Shown: positions 26,268 through 34,791, counted from the stretch's first letter. The stretch: 64,000 nt of DNA from Lutibacter litoralis (GCF_014646675.1 NZ_BMNS01000003.1:231570-295569), one strand, 5' to 3'. Notes: generated by a model not told the origin, from the letters alone. Numbers and translations: made by a program.

Positions 26268-27554
26268 ATGACAAGCAAACAAGAAATTGCTATATTTTGG
26301 TTTCGAAGAGATTTAAGATTGCATGATAATACTGCATTATTTTATGCCCTAAATTCTAAATATCCAGTACTACCAATTTTTATTTTTGATGAAGCTATTT
26401 TAAATGAATTAGCTAAAAATGATGCAAGACTAAGTTTTATACATCAATCATTAAATGAAATTAATGAAGATTTAATTGAAAATAAATCTTCATTATACAT
26501 TAGAAAGGGAGAAATAATTGCTGTTTGGAAAGAGCTTTTGAGTAATTTCAATATTAAAAAGGTGTTTTTCAATAAAGATTACGAGCCTTATGCAATTAAA
26601 AGAGATGCTGAAATAACTAATTTGTGTTCAGATAAAAATATTGAAGTTTTTTCTTATAAAGATCAGGTTATTTTTGAAGCAGGTGAAGTTTTAAAAGATG
26701 ATGGAACTCCTTATACAATTTACACACCTTATAAAAATAAATGGTGGAATTTGTTTCATTCAGGCGAGTTAAAATTATTTCCTTCAGAAAATTATAAAGA
26801 AAATTTTATAGAATCTAATCATAACTTTCCTTTAATAGAGGAGTTAGGTTTTACTGAAAGTGCTAAAAAAGTTAGAGCAATTAATAAAAATGCAATTTTA
26901 GATTATCAAAACTTTAGAGACCTTCCAATTGTTAATACATCTAATAATTCAGTTTATTTAAGATTTGGATTGATAAGTACACGTAAGCTATTTAAATATG
27001 CGCAAACCAAAAATGAAACGTATTGTAACGAGCTTATTTGGAGAGAGTTTTTTATGCAAATTTTGTATCATTTTCCAAAAGTTGTAAATAATAATTTTAA
27101 ATCGAAATACAATTTTATTCCTTGGCGGAATAATGAAGAAGAATTTAAATTGTGGTGCGAAGGAAAAACGGGTTATCCAATAGTTGATGCTGGTATGTGC
27201 GAATTGAATAAAACTGGTTATATGCACAACCGAGTTAGAATGATTGCTGCAAGTTTTTTAAACAAACATTTGTTGATTGATTGGCGCTGGGGAGAAGCTT
27301 ATTTTGCTGAAAAATTATTAGATTATGATTTAGCTGCAAATAATGGAAATTGGCAATGGGTTGCTGGAACTGGATGTGATTCGGCACCATATTTTAGGAT
27401 TTTTAATCCAACAACTCAACAACAAAAGTTTGATCCAGATTTTAAGTACATCGAAAAATGGAATCCTAATTACAAAAATATTCCTGAAATTGTTGAGCAT
27501 AAATTTGCCCGTTTACGCTATTTAGACGTCGTAAAAAAATCTTTGTTACGATAA
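26268..27554 (+). CDS. Cryptochrome/photolyase family deoxyribodipyrimidine photolyase
   Basis: A 428-residue photolyase. The N-terminal antenna-binding domain begins FWFRRDLRLHDNTALFYAL; the C-terminal FAD domain includes NELIWREFFMQILYHFP, GYPIVDAGMCELNKTGYMHN and WQWVAGTGCDSAPYFRIFNP, which are the FAD- and lesion-contacting blocks of class I CPD photolyases. The extra insert that marks cryptochrome-DASH is not seen. It starts directly at the stop codon of the lycopene cyclase gene, so blue-light DNA repair is co-expressed with carotenoids. The stop is four bases from the convergent SDR-DUF2867 gene, with no terminator between. Confidence 0.93.
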   Translation: MTSKQEIAIFWFRRDLRLHDNTALFYALNSKYPVLPIFIFDEAILNELAKNDARLSFIHQSLNEINEDLIENKSSLYIRKGEIIAVWKELLSNFNIKKVFFNKDYEPYAIKRDAEITNLCSDKNIEVFSYKDQVIFEAGEVLKDDGTPYTIYTPYKNKWWNLFHSGELKLFPSENYKENFIESNHNFPLIEELGFTESAKKVRAINKNAILDYQNFRDLPIVNTSNNSVYLRFGLISTRKLFKYAQTKNETYCNELIWREFFMQILYHFPKVVNNNFKSKYNFIPWRNNEEEFKLWCEGKTGYPIVDAGMCELNKTGYMHNRVRMIAASFLNKHLLIDWRWGEAYFAEKLLDYDLAANNGNWQWVAGTGCDSAPYFRIFNPTTQQQKFDPDFKYIEKWNPNYKNIPEIVEHKFARLRYLDVVKKSLLR

Positions 27555-27558
27555 CAAC

Positions 27559-28983
27559 TTAAGGCGATTTTGCCAATGCTGAAATCATGCCGTTAAAAAC
27601 AAACCAATGAAACGGTGTTACGGCATGCCAGTATAAGCGTCCTGCAATTCCTTGTGGTCTAAAAGTTGCTGTTTGGTATAAGATATTATTTTCAATTTTA
27701 AATTCTAACCAAGCTTCACCCGGAAGTTTCATTTCGGCATATAATAAAAGTTTTTTGGCTTCTTTATTTGCATAAATAACACGCCAAAAATCTAAAGAAT
27801 CTCCATTGTTTAAATCTGTTGGATGCGTACGTCCACGCCTTAACCCAATTCCTCCAAAAAGTAAATCTATATAGCCTCGTAATTTCCATAAAAAAGTTCC
27901 ATAATACCAACCATTTTCACCACCAATTGCCCAAATCTTATTGAGCGTATAGTTTTCATCTTTTAATGTACGTTGTTCTTTATCTGTATAACATCCATAT
28001 TTAGGTACGTTAATATGTTTATGTAAATCACTTTTTAGTGCACTACTAATAAATGAATCTTTCCAGCTTGAAACAATACTGTTTTGTTCAATTTTTGCAA
28101 AAGCATTTTGTACAGCTTCTCTGTAGGAAATAGGCTTTACTTTTAGCATTTGGTAAATATTACTTGGTCTTCCAATAATTTCTATACCCATACTGTTTAC
28201 CAATGATGCAGCAAGTTTATAAGAAGTTGAAGTGACAAAATACAACCAATAAGATGACAGTTTTGGAGTCATTAACGGAATGGTTATAATATGTCTTTTT
28301 AAGCCTCTAATTTCTGCAAATTCTAAGAGCATTTGCTTATAAGTAAGTATTTCTGGACCAAAAATATCAAACGATTTATTATACAACTCTTTTTTGCCAA
28401 TAGCTCTTTGCAAAAAAGCCAAAACATCTCTAATTGCAATTGGCTGGGTTTTGGTATTAAGCCATTTTGGAGTTATCATAAATGGTAATTTTTCAACTAA
28501 ATCTCTAATTATTTCAAAAGAAGAACTACCAGAGCCAACAATAATTCCAGCTTTAAAGGTGGTTAATGCATAATTATTAGAAGCTAACCTGTTTTCAACA
28601 TTTTTACGTGATAATAGATGTTTAGACAGCTTTGTGTCGTTTGTAATTCCGCTTAAATAAATTACTTGTTCAACAGAAGTTGTTTCTATATAATTTTTAA
28701 AATTTTGTACACATGTTTCTTCAAGCGCATGAAATTCTGTTGAAGAATTTGACATAGAATGAATTAAATAATAAGCTGTTTTAATATCTTTAGGGATATT
28801 TTTAAAAGTTTCTGGTTTTAAAAAATCAACTTCTACAATACTTATATTTTTATCATTTATAAAATTTTTTGGAGCTCGGTTTTTATCACGCACAGCGCAA
28901 ACAATACTATAACCATCATTTAATAACAAAGGTATTAAGCGTTTTCCAATATAGCCTGTGGCTCCTGTAACTAGAATTTTCAT
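27559..28983 (-). CDS. NAD(P)-binding SDR with C-terminal DUF2867 domain
   Basis: A 474-residue two-domain protein. The N-terminal atypical SDR/NmrA-like domain starts ILVTGATGYIGKRLIPLLL with a complete dinucleotide-binding GxxGxxG. From about residue 325 the DUF2867 domain follows (WYYGTFLWKLRGYIDLLFGG and ATFRPQGIAGRLYWHAVTPF). Such proteins are widespread, often near photolyase or stress genes; their substrate is not known. It is the last gene of the minus-strand set tetR-ABC1 kinase-flavin reductase-SDR and starts directly at the flavin reductase stop. Confidence 0.88.
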   Translation of the reverse strand: MKILVTGATGYIGKRLIPLLLNDGYSIVCAVRDKNRAPKNFINDKNISIVEVDFLKPETFKNIPKDIKTAYYLIHSMSNSSTEFHALEETCVQNFKNYIETTSVEQVIYLSGITNDTKLSKHLLSRKNVENRLASNNYALTTFKAGIIVGSGSSSFEIIRDLVEKLPFMITPKWLNTKTQPIAIRDVLAFLQRAIGKKELYNKSFDIFGPEILTYKQMLLEFAEIRGLKRHIITIPLMTPKLSSYWLYFVTSTSYKLAASLVNSMGIEIIGRPSNIYQMLKVKPISYREAVQNAFAKIEQNSIVSSWKDSFISSALKSDLHKHINVPKYGCYTDKEQRTLKDENYTLNKIWAIGGENGWYYGTFLWKLRGYIDLLFGGIGLRRGRTHPTDLNNGDSLDFWRVIYANKEAKKLLLYAEMKLPGEAWLEFKIENNILYQTATFRPQGIAGRLYWHAVTPFHWFVFNGMISALAKSP

Positions 28984-29601
28984 TTATATTTTAGGTCTTT
29001 GGTATTCTAAGCGTTCTTTTAATGTTGGAATTGCATAACCGTTTAGTCCATTTATAGTTGCAATATTTCCTTCAGATAAATTAATAAATCCATCATCTTT
29101 TAAAAGTGTGTCTTCAATATACAATTCTTGAATTTCTCCAATAATAAGTTTCGTGTTATTTGACTTAATGTCATATTCTTCAACATATTTCATAGCAATT
29201 TGAATAGGACAATCTTGCACAAATGGCGCAAAAAAGTTGTTTTTATAGCTGGTTTCTAAATTTGTAACATCAAATTCAGAAACCTTACTATCGTATTTTG
29301 CAGATGTGTGGTGTGCATCTTTAATAATTTTCTCGTGAACATGATTTATTGTATAATAGCCAGTTTCCATAATGTTTTCATACGTATTTCTTGGCACTGA
29401 AGTAGGTCTTAAAATAAAACCTTATAACGGAGGTGCCGAACCTAAATGTATTACGGAACTAAAGATAGCAACATTTGTGTTATTATCAGTAGATTTTGTA
29501 GCAATTAAGTTTGCGGATTTAAAACCAGCACAACTATTAATAAGATTTATTTTATATAAATGGTTTAGATTATGTATTTCATCAACATTCAAATATTTCA
29601 T
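28984..29601 (-). pseudogene. Flavin reductase family protein interrupted by an in-frame TAA
   Basis: Reading from ATG at 29601 gives MKYLNVDEIHNLNHLYKINL then SCAGFKSANLIATKS and FSSVIHLGSAPPL, followed by a TAA stop (29422-29424, codon 60) and, in the same frame, GFILRPTSVPRNTYENI through to EYQRPKI at 28984. Both parts are the continuous sequence of one ~205-residue FMN-binding flavin reductase; homologues have an aliphatic residue at the stop position, so one base change (for example TTA to TAA) explains it. The GTG at 29397 is an internal Val codon, not a start. The 5' end overlaps the ABC1 kinase stop by one base (TAATG). It may be a recent pseudogene or a sequencing error. Confidence 0.85.
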
Positions 29602-30914
29602 TATAAATTTTTAAAATTATTAATGTGAACTGTTGTTGCTTTTAACTCGAGCATTAAATTATACAACCCAAAAAAGGTTCTGTTGATATATATAAAATGT
29701 TTAGAACCTCTATTACCATTCATTTTTTTAAGTTCTGTGCTTTTAGAATAACGATCTCCTAGCTCAGCAATCTTTTTAAAGAAATTTGGATCAGAAAAAT
29801 CAAATACTTCTTGATGAAAAGGTTGTGTAAATAAACTTAACATATCATGAAACATTGCAGTAAAAAAAGCTAATTCTTCTGGAGAGTCATCGTCTCTTAA
29901 AATCTCTAATTCAAATAGTTTTTGTTTAAAAATTTCAGGATTCTGGATATTCTCTTTTTTTGCCAATTCAAAATAAGGAATGTAAAAATCTTCTGGAATG
30001 GTTTTCATGCACCCGAAATCCAGTGCAATTAAATTTGCGTTTTTTGATATTAAAAAATTACCAGGATGCGGATCTGCATGTACTTTTTTAAGAGAATGAA
30101 TTTGATACATATAAAAATCCCATAATGCTTGTCCTAACTTATTAGATTTTTCTAAGTCGTTGTTATGTGCGGTAAATTCAGATAAATGTTCACCATTCAT
30201 CCAATCCATTGTAATAATTCTTTCAGAAGAAAACGTTTCATAATATTTCGGAAAATTTAAGTTTGGAATGTGTTTACAGGCTTCAGAAATTTCTTTACTT
30301 TGTTTAATTTCGATTAAATAATTGGTTTCTTCAATTAATTTATCTTCAACTTCTTTAAAATATTTATCAGAATCTTTTCCTTTAATATTAAACATACTAA
30401 TGGCAATTGGTTTTACCATAGTAAGATCACTAGAAATACTATTTGCAATACCTGGATACTGTATTTTAACCGCTAAATTTTTACCATCTTTTTTAGCTTT
30501 ATGCACTTGCCCAATACTTGCAGCATTTACAGAGTTTGCATTAAAAGTATCAAAAATTTCATCCGGAGCTTTTCCAAAATATTTTTTGAATGTTTTTAAA
30601 ACTAATGGTGCAGATAATGGAGGCACAGAAAACTGAGATAAAGAGAATTTTTCTACATAGGCTCTTGGTAAAACACTTTTTTCCATACTCAACATTTGAG
30701 CAACTTTTAAAGCACTACCTTTTAATTTTTTTAGCCCATCATAAATATCTTCGGCGTTATTTTTGTTGAGTTTTTCTTTTGCTTCGTCTTCAGTATTTAC
30801 TAATTTATCACCGTAATATTTTAAGTAATTTATACCAACTTTTGCACCAGTTTGTACTAGTTTAGAAGCTCTATGAATTTTAGAAACTGGAATTGTGTCA
30901 ATTGTTTTTAGCAT
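29601..30914 (-). CDS. ABC1/AarF (UbiB) family atypical kinase
   Basis: A 437-residue ABC1-kinase-like protein. The family's alanine-rich nucleotide loop is ANSVNAASIGQVHKAKKDGK with AVKIQYPG after it; the catalytic segments HADPHPGNFL and ALDFGCMK are clear, and the KxGQ-type N-terminal motif is represented by LKGSALKVAQMLSMEKS. UbiB/COQ8 proteins support ubiquinone synthesis, and the plant ABC1K relatives act on plastoglobule quinones, tocopherol and photo-oxidative stress. It lies between tetR (7 bases) and the broken flavin reductase, next to the carotenoid/photolyase operon, which fits a redox or light-stress role (inference). Confidence 0.9.
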   Translation of the reverse strand: MLKTIDTIPVSKIHRASKLVQTGAKVGINYLKYYGDKLVNTEDEAKEKLNKNNAEDIYDGLKKLKGSALKVAQMLSMEKSVLPRAYVEKFSLSQFSVPPLSAPLVLKTFKKYFGKAPDEIFDTFNANSVNAASIGQVHKAKKDGKNLAVKIQYPGIANSISSDLTMVKPIAISMFNIKGKDSDKYFKEVEDKLIEETNYLIEIKQSKEISEACKHIPNLNFPKYYETFSSERIITMDWMNGEHLSEFTAHNNDLEKSNKLGQALWDFYMYQIHSLKKVHADPHPGNFLISKNANLIALDFGCMKTIPEDFYIPYFELAKKENIQNPEIFKQKLFELEILRDDDSPEELAFFTAMFHDMLSLFTQPFHQEVFDFSDPNFFKKIAELGDRYSKSTELKKMNGNRGSKHFIYINRTFFGLYNLMLELKATTVHINNFKNL

Positions 30915-30921
30915 AATTAAA

Positions 30922-31578
30922 TTAGTTTATATTCATTTTTTCTTTGTATAAAAATTTTCCCAAATCTATGATGCTTTTTAAAGGAGTTGAGTCAATTAAA
31001 TCAAAGCTTGTATTTACAGATTTTTCAATAAAAATGTCTGTTTTTTCAAAATTGGCGGAGCTATCGTCTAACCAAAATTTTAGTGTAATCAAAAGTTGAA
31101 GCCAGGCAGTCTCTTTAATGCTTTTTTGTTGAATCTGCTCTATGTTTTTCTGTTTTAAATCAATAGTTTCAATTTCAAGCGTATCTATATAATGTGTGAA
31201 ACTTTTTTTAAGATCAGATAGCGCATCTAATTTTTTTAAATCTAACTTTTTAGAGTCTAAAGTTGCAATAATATAGCTTCTATTTGCATTTAAATTTTCA
31301 AAAAAGGTATAGTAGAAACTCAATAATTTATTTCGAGCATCAAATGTTTTATAATCGTTACTCTTATCTAATATTTTAATAGTGTTTTCAAAAAATGTAT
31401 TGAAAATTGTTTTTTCAATAGCTTCAAACGATCCGTAAAACTCATAAAATATGGCTTCTTCAAACTTATTTTCTTTTGCAAAACTGTAAACAGAAGTTGG
31501 TTTTGCGCTGTGGTCTAGAATATAACCCATATATAATGTTATGATTTCTAGTTTATTTATTTCTTTCTTTTTTGACAT
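30922..31578 (-). CDS. TetR-family transcriptional regulator
   Basis: A 218-residue regulator. The N-terminal region (residues about 8-55) has the layout of a TetR helix-turn-helix, with TSVYSFAKENKFEEAIFYEF as turn and recognition helix. The rest is helical and forms the C-terminal ligand/dimer domain (LKSIIDLGKFLYK near the end). It is the first gene of the minus-strand operon with the ABC1 kinase, flavin reductase and SDR, and diverges from the pterin genes across a 172-base spacer that contains inverted repeats suited to a TetR dimer. Autoregulation and control of both directions are likely but inferred. Confidence 0.82.
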   Translation of the reverse strand: MSKKKEINKLEIITLYMGYILDHSAKPTSVYSFAKENKFEEAIFYEFYGSFEAIEKTIFNTFFENTIKILDKSNDYKTFDARNKLLSFYYTFFENLNANRSYIIATLDSKKLDLKKLDALSDLKKSFTHYIDTLEIETIDLKQKNIEQIQQKSIKETAWLQLLITLKFWLDDSSANFEKTDIFIEKSVNTSFDLIDSTPLKSIIDLGKFLYKEKMNIN

Positions 31579-31596
31579 ATTATTAATTTTTTAAAA

Positions 31597-31617
31597 TGTT
31601 TAACATAAATATAAACA
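31597..31617. promoter_or_regulatory. Inverted repeat TGTTTA-N9-TAAACA upstream of tetR
   Basis: A 21-base imperfect palindrome located 19 bases upstream of the tetR ATG (31578, minus). Size and position fit a TetR-family operator. The same half-site TTTGTTTA occurs at the PTPS, carH and crtI promoters. Confidence 0.45.
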
Positions 31618-31700
31618 AATTAAACAAAATAAAGCCACTTATTATGTATTTAACTATGTTAAAAGTTTATTAAAGTATAAGTAAAACTGATAGCTAATAA

Positions 31701-31730
31701 TTGAAATTTAAAATAAAATGTTTAACTTTG
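31701..31730 (+). promoter_or_regulatory. PTPS-folE operon promoter (TTG-N19-TAACTTTG)
   Basis: TTG at 31701-31703, 19 bases, TAACTTTG at 31723-31730. Start of transcription should be near 31737, about 14 bases before the ATG at 31751. Confidence 0.75.
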
Positions 31731-31750
31731 TTTAAAATTAAATAAACAAA
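31727..31750. promoter_or_regulatory. Inverted repeat TTTGTTTA-N8-TAAACAAA at the PTPS start
   Basis: Perfect eight-base arms (31727-31734 and 31743-31750) that overlap the -7 element at one end and touch the ATG at the other. A bound protein would cover the transcription start. Confidence 0.55.
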
Positions 31751-32164
31751 ATGAATTTTAAGACAGCAATAGTAAGAAGGGAGCATTTTAATTCGGCACA
31801 CAGATTGCATAATCCTATGTGGCCCGATGAAAAAAACTTCGCTGTATTTGGTAAATGCAATAATCCAAATTATCATGGACATAATTATGAATTAGAAGTA
31901 AAAATTATTGGCATAGTTAATGAGGACACAGGTTATATTATAGATACTAAATACTTGTCAGATTTAATAAAAGAGCATGTGTTACATAAATTTGATCATA
32001 AAAATTTGAATTTAGATGTTGAAGATTTTAAAAATTTAAATCCAACCGCAGAGAATATTGCTATTGTTATTTATAACATTTTGAGACCTCTTATTGAGGA
32101 GAATTACGAACTAAAAATTAAGCTTTATGAGACACGAAGAAACTTTGTTGAATATCCCTATTAA
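31751..32164 (+). CDS. 6-pyruvoyl-tetrahydropterin synthase-like protein (PTPS/QueD family)
   Basis: A 137-residue T-fold enzyme. Zinc ligands are in FNSAHRL and NYHGHNY, the catalytic Cys in FGKCNNPNYHGHNYELEV, the Asp-His pair in HKFDHKNLN and the pterin-anchoring Glu in YETRRNFVEY. The CNNPN-x-HGHNY form is that of eukaryotic PTPS (tetrahydrobiopterin pathway) rather than the shorter C-x3-HGH of the queuosine enzyme QueD. It would convert 7,8-dihydroneopterin triphosphate, the product of FolE, to 6-pyruvoyl-tetrahydropterin. folE begins inside its 3' end (38-base overlap). No other queuosine gene is nearby. The QueD alternative is not excluded. Confidence 0.85.
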   Translation: MNFKTAIVRREHFNSAHRLHNPMWPDEKNFAVFGKCNNPNYHGHNYELEVKIIGIVNEDTGYIIDTKYLSDLIKEHVLHKFDHKNLNLDVEDFKNLNPTAENIAIVIYNILRPLIEENYELKIKLYETRRNFVEYPY

Positions 32165-32828
32165 CGGAACAAAACTGAATGGATTTACATTTGATGAAAT
32201 AGGCGACGATCATTTATATACTGGTATTGAAACTCCATTAACATCAACCGCCTTTGATATTTCTGATGAAGAAAAAAAAGAAAAAATAGCTAAATTATTT
32301 TCACAAATAATGGAAGTTATGGGGTTAGACTTAACCGATGATTCTTTAAAAGGAACTCCCAAAAGAGTTGCTAAAATGTATATTGAAGAAATATTTTCAG
32401 GTTTAAACCCTGAGAATAAACCTAAAATTGCTTTGTTTGAGAATAAATATAAGTATAACCAAATGTTGGTTGAAAAAAACATTCAATTTTATTCTAATTG
32501 TGAACATCATTTTGTGCCAATTTTTGGCAAAGTACATGTAGCTTATGTTTCTTCTGGAAAAGTAATTGGGCTATCAAAGATTAATCGAATTGTACAATAT
32601 TTTGCTAACAGACCTCAGGTTCAAGAACGATTAACAAATCAAATTGCACTTGAATTAGCTTCCATTTTAGAAACGGATGATATTGCTGTTATTATCGATG
32701 CTAAGCATTTGTGTGTGGCTTCAAGAGGAATTAAAGATGATTCTTCTGCAACTGTTACAAGTTATTATGGAGGGATTTTTAATCAACAAGAAAAAATTGT
32801 AGAATTACAAAATTATTTAAAATTATAA
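32127..32828 (+). CDS. folE: GTP cyclohydrolase I
   Basis: A 233-residue FolE, making 7,8-dihydroneopterin triphosphate from GTP. The conserved core is intact: GTPKRVAKMY, the zinc/active-site FYSNCEHHFVPIFGKVHVAY, GLSKINRIVQYFANRPQVQE and the second zinc ligand in HLCVASRGIKDDSS. The N-terminus is longer than the E. coli enzyme and overlaps the PTPS reading frame by 38 bases from ATG 32127; this is the only ATG with a full-length product. Coupling with a PTPS homologue suggests a dedicated reduced-pterin pathway rather than folate supply. Confidence 0.95.
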   Translation: MRHEETLLNIPINGTKLNGFTFDEIGDDHLYTGIETPLTSTAFDISDEEKKEKIAKLFSQIMEVMGLDLTDDSLKGTPKRVAKMYIEEIFSGLNPENKPKIALFENKYKYNQMLVEKNIQFYSNCEHHFVPIFGKVHVAYVSSGKVIGLSKINRIVQYFANRPQVQERLTNQIALELASILETDDIAVIIDAKHLCVASRGIKDDSSATVTSYYGGIFNQQEKIVELQNYLKL

Positions 32829-32831
32829 AGT

Positions 32832-33053
32832 ATGGAATTAGTTGAAAAAGCGTTGGAATTTGAGGAGCGTAAACTTTCATTAAAAACAACAAACGAACGG
32901 ATTTTAGCTTCAAGAGAAGTGAAAGCATTAATTTTAGGGTTAAATGAAATTTATAAAAAAACAAAAAACCCCGAATTAATGGATCTTATGAAGCGTTTAA
33001 CAGTTATTAAGAAAAAAATTGAAAAACGATTAAAATTACGGATTACTATTTAA
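32832..33053 (+). CDS. Small uncharacterised protein of the pterin operon
   Basis: A 73-residue, mostly alpha-helical, highly charged protein (for example LEFEERKLSLKTTNERILAS and KRLTVIKKKIEKRLKLR) without signal peptide or membrane segment. It lies three bases after folE and six before the SDR, so it is translated as part of the operon. No family is recognised. Size, charge and position leave open a regulatory or scaffold role; no function can be assigned. Confidence 0.75.
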   Translation: MELVEKALEFEERKLSLKTTNERILASREVKALILGLNEIYKKTKNPELMDLMKRLTVIKKKIEKRLKLRITI

Positions 33054-33059
33054 ATTTAT

Positions 33060-33743
33060 ATGAAAACAATTGTAATTATAGGTGGAAGCAAAGGTATTGG
33101 AAAAGCAATTTCTACTGCAATGTTAGATAAAAATAGCGTAATTAATATTAGCAGGTCTCAACCAGAATTTCCTCATCGAAATTTAACACATTATAATTGT
33201 GATATTTTAACAGATGAATTGCCAGATCTAGAAAAGGTTGACACATTAATTTATTGCCCAGGAAGTATAAATTTAAAACCTTTTGAACGCTTAAAAATAG
33301 AAGATTTTAAAAATGATTACGAAATTAATTTTATTGGTGCAGTTAAAGCAATTCAAAAATATTTGCCAAATTTAAAAGCAACAAATAATGCAAATATCTT
33401 ATTATTTAGCACGGTTGCATCTAAATTAGGAATGCCTTTTCATACCAGCATTGCAAGTGTAAAGTCAGCAATTGAAGGTTTGGTAAAATCGTTAGCTGCA
33501 GAATATGCTCCAAAAATAAGAATTAATGCAATTGCACCGACTGTTACAGATACAACTTTGGCAGCGAAATTATTGAGAAATGATCGGCAAAAAGAGCAAA
33601 TGATAGAAAGGCATCCTTTAAAAAAATATTTAAATCCTGAAGAAGTTGCTGAAATGGCGGCCTTCTTAATTTCGGATAAATCAGCATCTATGTCTGGGCA
33701 AATATTTGAAATGGATTGTGGAATCACTACATTTAAAAACTAA
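33060..33743 (+). CDS. Short-chain dehydrogenase/reductase lacking the catalytic Tyr
   Basis: A 227-residue SDR with an intact cofactor motif VIIGGSKGIGKAI (residues 5-17), the catalytic-region Ser (FSTVASKLG) and Lys135. The YxxxK motif reads IASVK: Ile131 (codon 33450-33452) stands where the catalytic Tyr is expected. The frame is clean, so this is not a shift. Behind PTPS and folE it occupies the place of a sepiapterin-reductase-like step, but without the Tyr the usual carbonyl reduction cannot be assumed; it may be an atypical SDR or act on another step. Six bases after the 73-residue gene. Confidence 0.85.
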   Translation: MKTIVIIGGSKGIGKAISTAMLDKNSVINISRSQPEFPHRNLTHYNCDILTDELPDLEKVDTLIYCPGSINLKPFERLKIEDFKNDYEINFIGAVKAIQKYLPNLKATNNANILLFSTVASKLGMPFHTSIASVKSAIEGLVKSLAAEYAPKIRINAIAPTVTDTTLAAKLLRNDRQKEQMIERHPLKKYLNPEEVAEMAAFLISDKSASMSGQIFEMDCGITTFKN

Positions 33744-33761
33744 TAATTCAAAATAAAACAC

Positions 33762-34319
33762 ATGAAAATAACAGGTTTAATAACAAGTATAATACTTTCA
33801 GTATTTTTTATAAACGAAACAAATTTAAATAACACGAATATGGATTCACAATCGTCTTTATATGACATTACAATAAATAGTATTACAGGAGAGGCAATTA
33901 ATTTAAATGATTTTAAAGGCAAGAAAATACTGTTCGTAAATACTGCTTCAGAATGCGGATTTACGGGGCAATATGAAGACTTAGAAAAGTTGCATAAAAC
34001 TTACAAAGATAAATTAGTTGTAATTGGAATTCCTTGTAATCAATTTGGAGGACAGGAGCCAGGAACATTAACTGAAATTAAAACTTTTTGTGAAGTTAAT
34101 TACGGTGTTACATTTTTAATGACAGAAAAGGTTGATGTTAAAGGAGATAATCAACACCCATTATATGCTTGGTTAACTAAGAAGGAATTGAATGGAGTCA
34201 AAAATTCATCAGTTAAATGGAATTTTCAAAAATATTTGATTGATGAAAATGGAGATTATATCGATTTTTATTATTCAATGACAAAACCATTAAGTAGTAA
34301 AATTACAAAGCAACTATAA
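33762..34319 (+). CDS. Glutathione-peroxidase family thiol peroxidase
   Basis: A 185-residue protein with a hydrophobic N-terminal leader (MKITGLITSIILSVFF), so probably exported or membrane-tethered. The GPx core is complete: VNTASECGFTGQYEDLE carries the peroxidatic Cys (Cys, not selenocysteine), then GIPCNQFGGQEPG with the conserved Gln, and VKWNFQKYLIDENG with the Trp-Asn. Bacterial Cys-GPx enzymes usually take electrons from thioredoxin. It reduces hydro- or lipid peroxides, which suits a photo-oxidative stress operon. 18 bases after the SDR. Confidence 0.92.
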   Translation: MKITGLITSIILSVFFINETNLNNTNMDSQSSLYDITINSITGEAINLNDFKGKKILFVNTASECGFTGQYEDLEKLHKTYKDKLVVIGIPCNQFGGQEPGTLTEIKTFCEVNYGVTFLMTEKVDVKGDNQHPLYAWLTKKELNGVKNSSVKWNFQKYLIDENGDYIDFYYSMTKPLSSKITKQL

Positions 34320-34329
34320 TAAAAGTTTA

Positions 34330-34791
34330 ATGAAACAATTAATGTGGTTAGTACTGTTTTTAGTAATAAATTTTTCAGCTCTTGGTATTGGTAGCTATTT
34401 AATGAACAATGGCCCAACATCTGGCTGGTATTTAACATTAAATAAAGCTCCTTGGACACCTCCAGGGTGGGTTTTTGGTGTAGCTTGGACAACCATAATG
34501 ATCTGTTTTTCAATTTATTTATCGTATTTGGTAGATATTAAAGAAACCAATACGTTTTGGATACTTTTTATTATACAATTTATTTTAAATGTATCTTGGA
34601 ACTATATATTTTTTAATCAACATGCTATTGGGTTTGCCTTGGTGGTAATAATTTCATTAACAGTGCTAGTTGGTTATTATTTGTTCAGTTTTTTGTCTGA
34701 TATGACGTTTAAATCCTTATTAATTGCGCCTTATTTTATATGGTTACTAATTGCAACTAGTTTAAATGCTTATTCATATTTAAAAAATTAA
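34330..34791 (+). CDS. tspO: Tryptophan-rich sensory protein TspO
   Basis: A 153-residue five-helix membrane protein of the TspO/MBR family. Diagnostic features are NKAPWTPPGWVFGVAWT, the central NVSWNYIFF and PYFIWLLIATSLNAY near the C-terminus. TspO proteins bind tetrapyrroles such as protoporphyrin IX and are linked to light and oxygen responses in photosynthetic bacteria. It starts 10 bases after the peroxidase gene. Its presence here supports the light/oxidative stress reading of the cluster. Confidence 0.95.
   Translation: MKQLMWLVLFLVINFSALGIGSYLMNNGPTSGWYLTLNKAPWTPPGWVFGVAWTTIMICFSIYLSYLVDIKETNTFWILFIIQFILNVSWNYIFFNQHAIGFALVVIISLTVLVGYYLFSFLSDMTFKSLLIAPYFIWLLIATSLNAYSYLKN

Noticed and set aside
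29372..29614. Plus-strand 80-codon frame opposite the flavin reductase
   Set aside because: It is the antisense of the flavin reductase N-terminal half, which itself is clearly coding; the open frame arises from codon bias.
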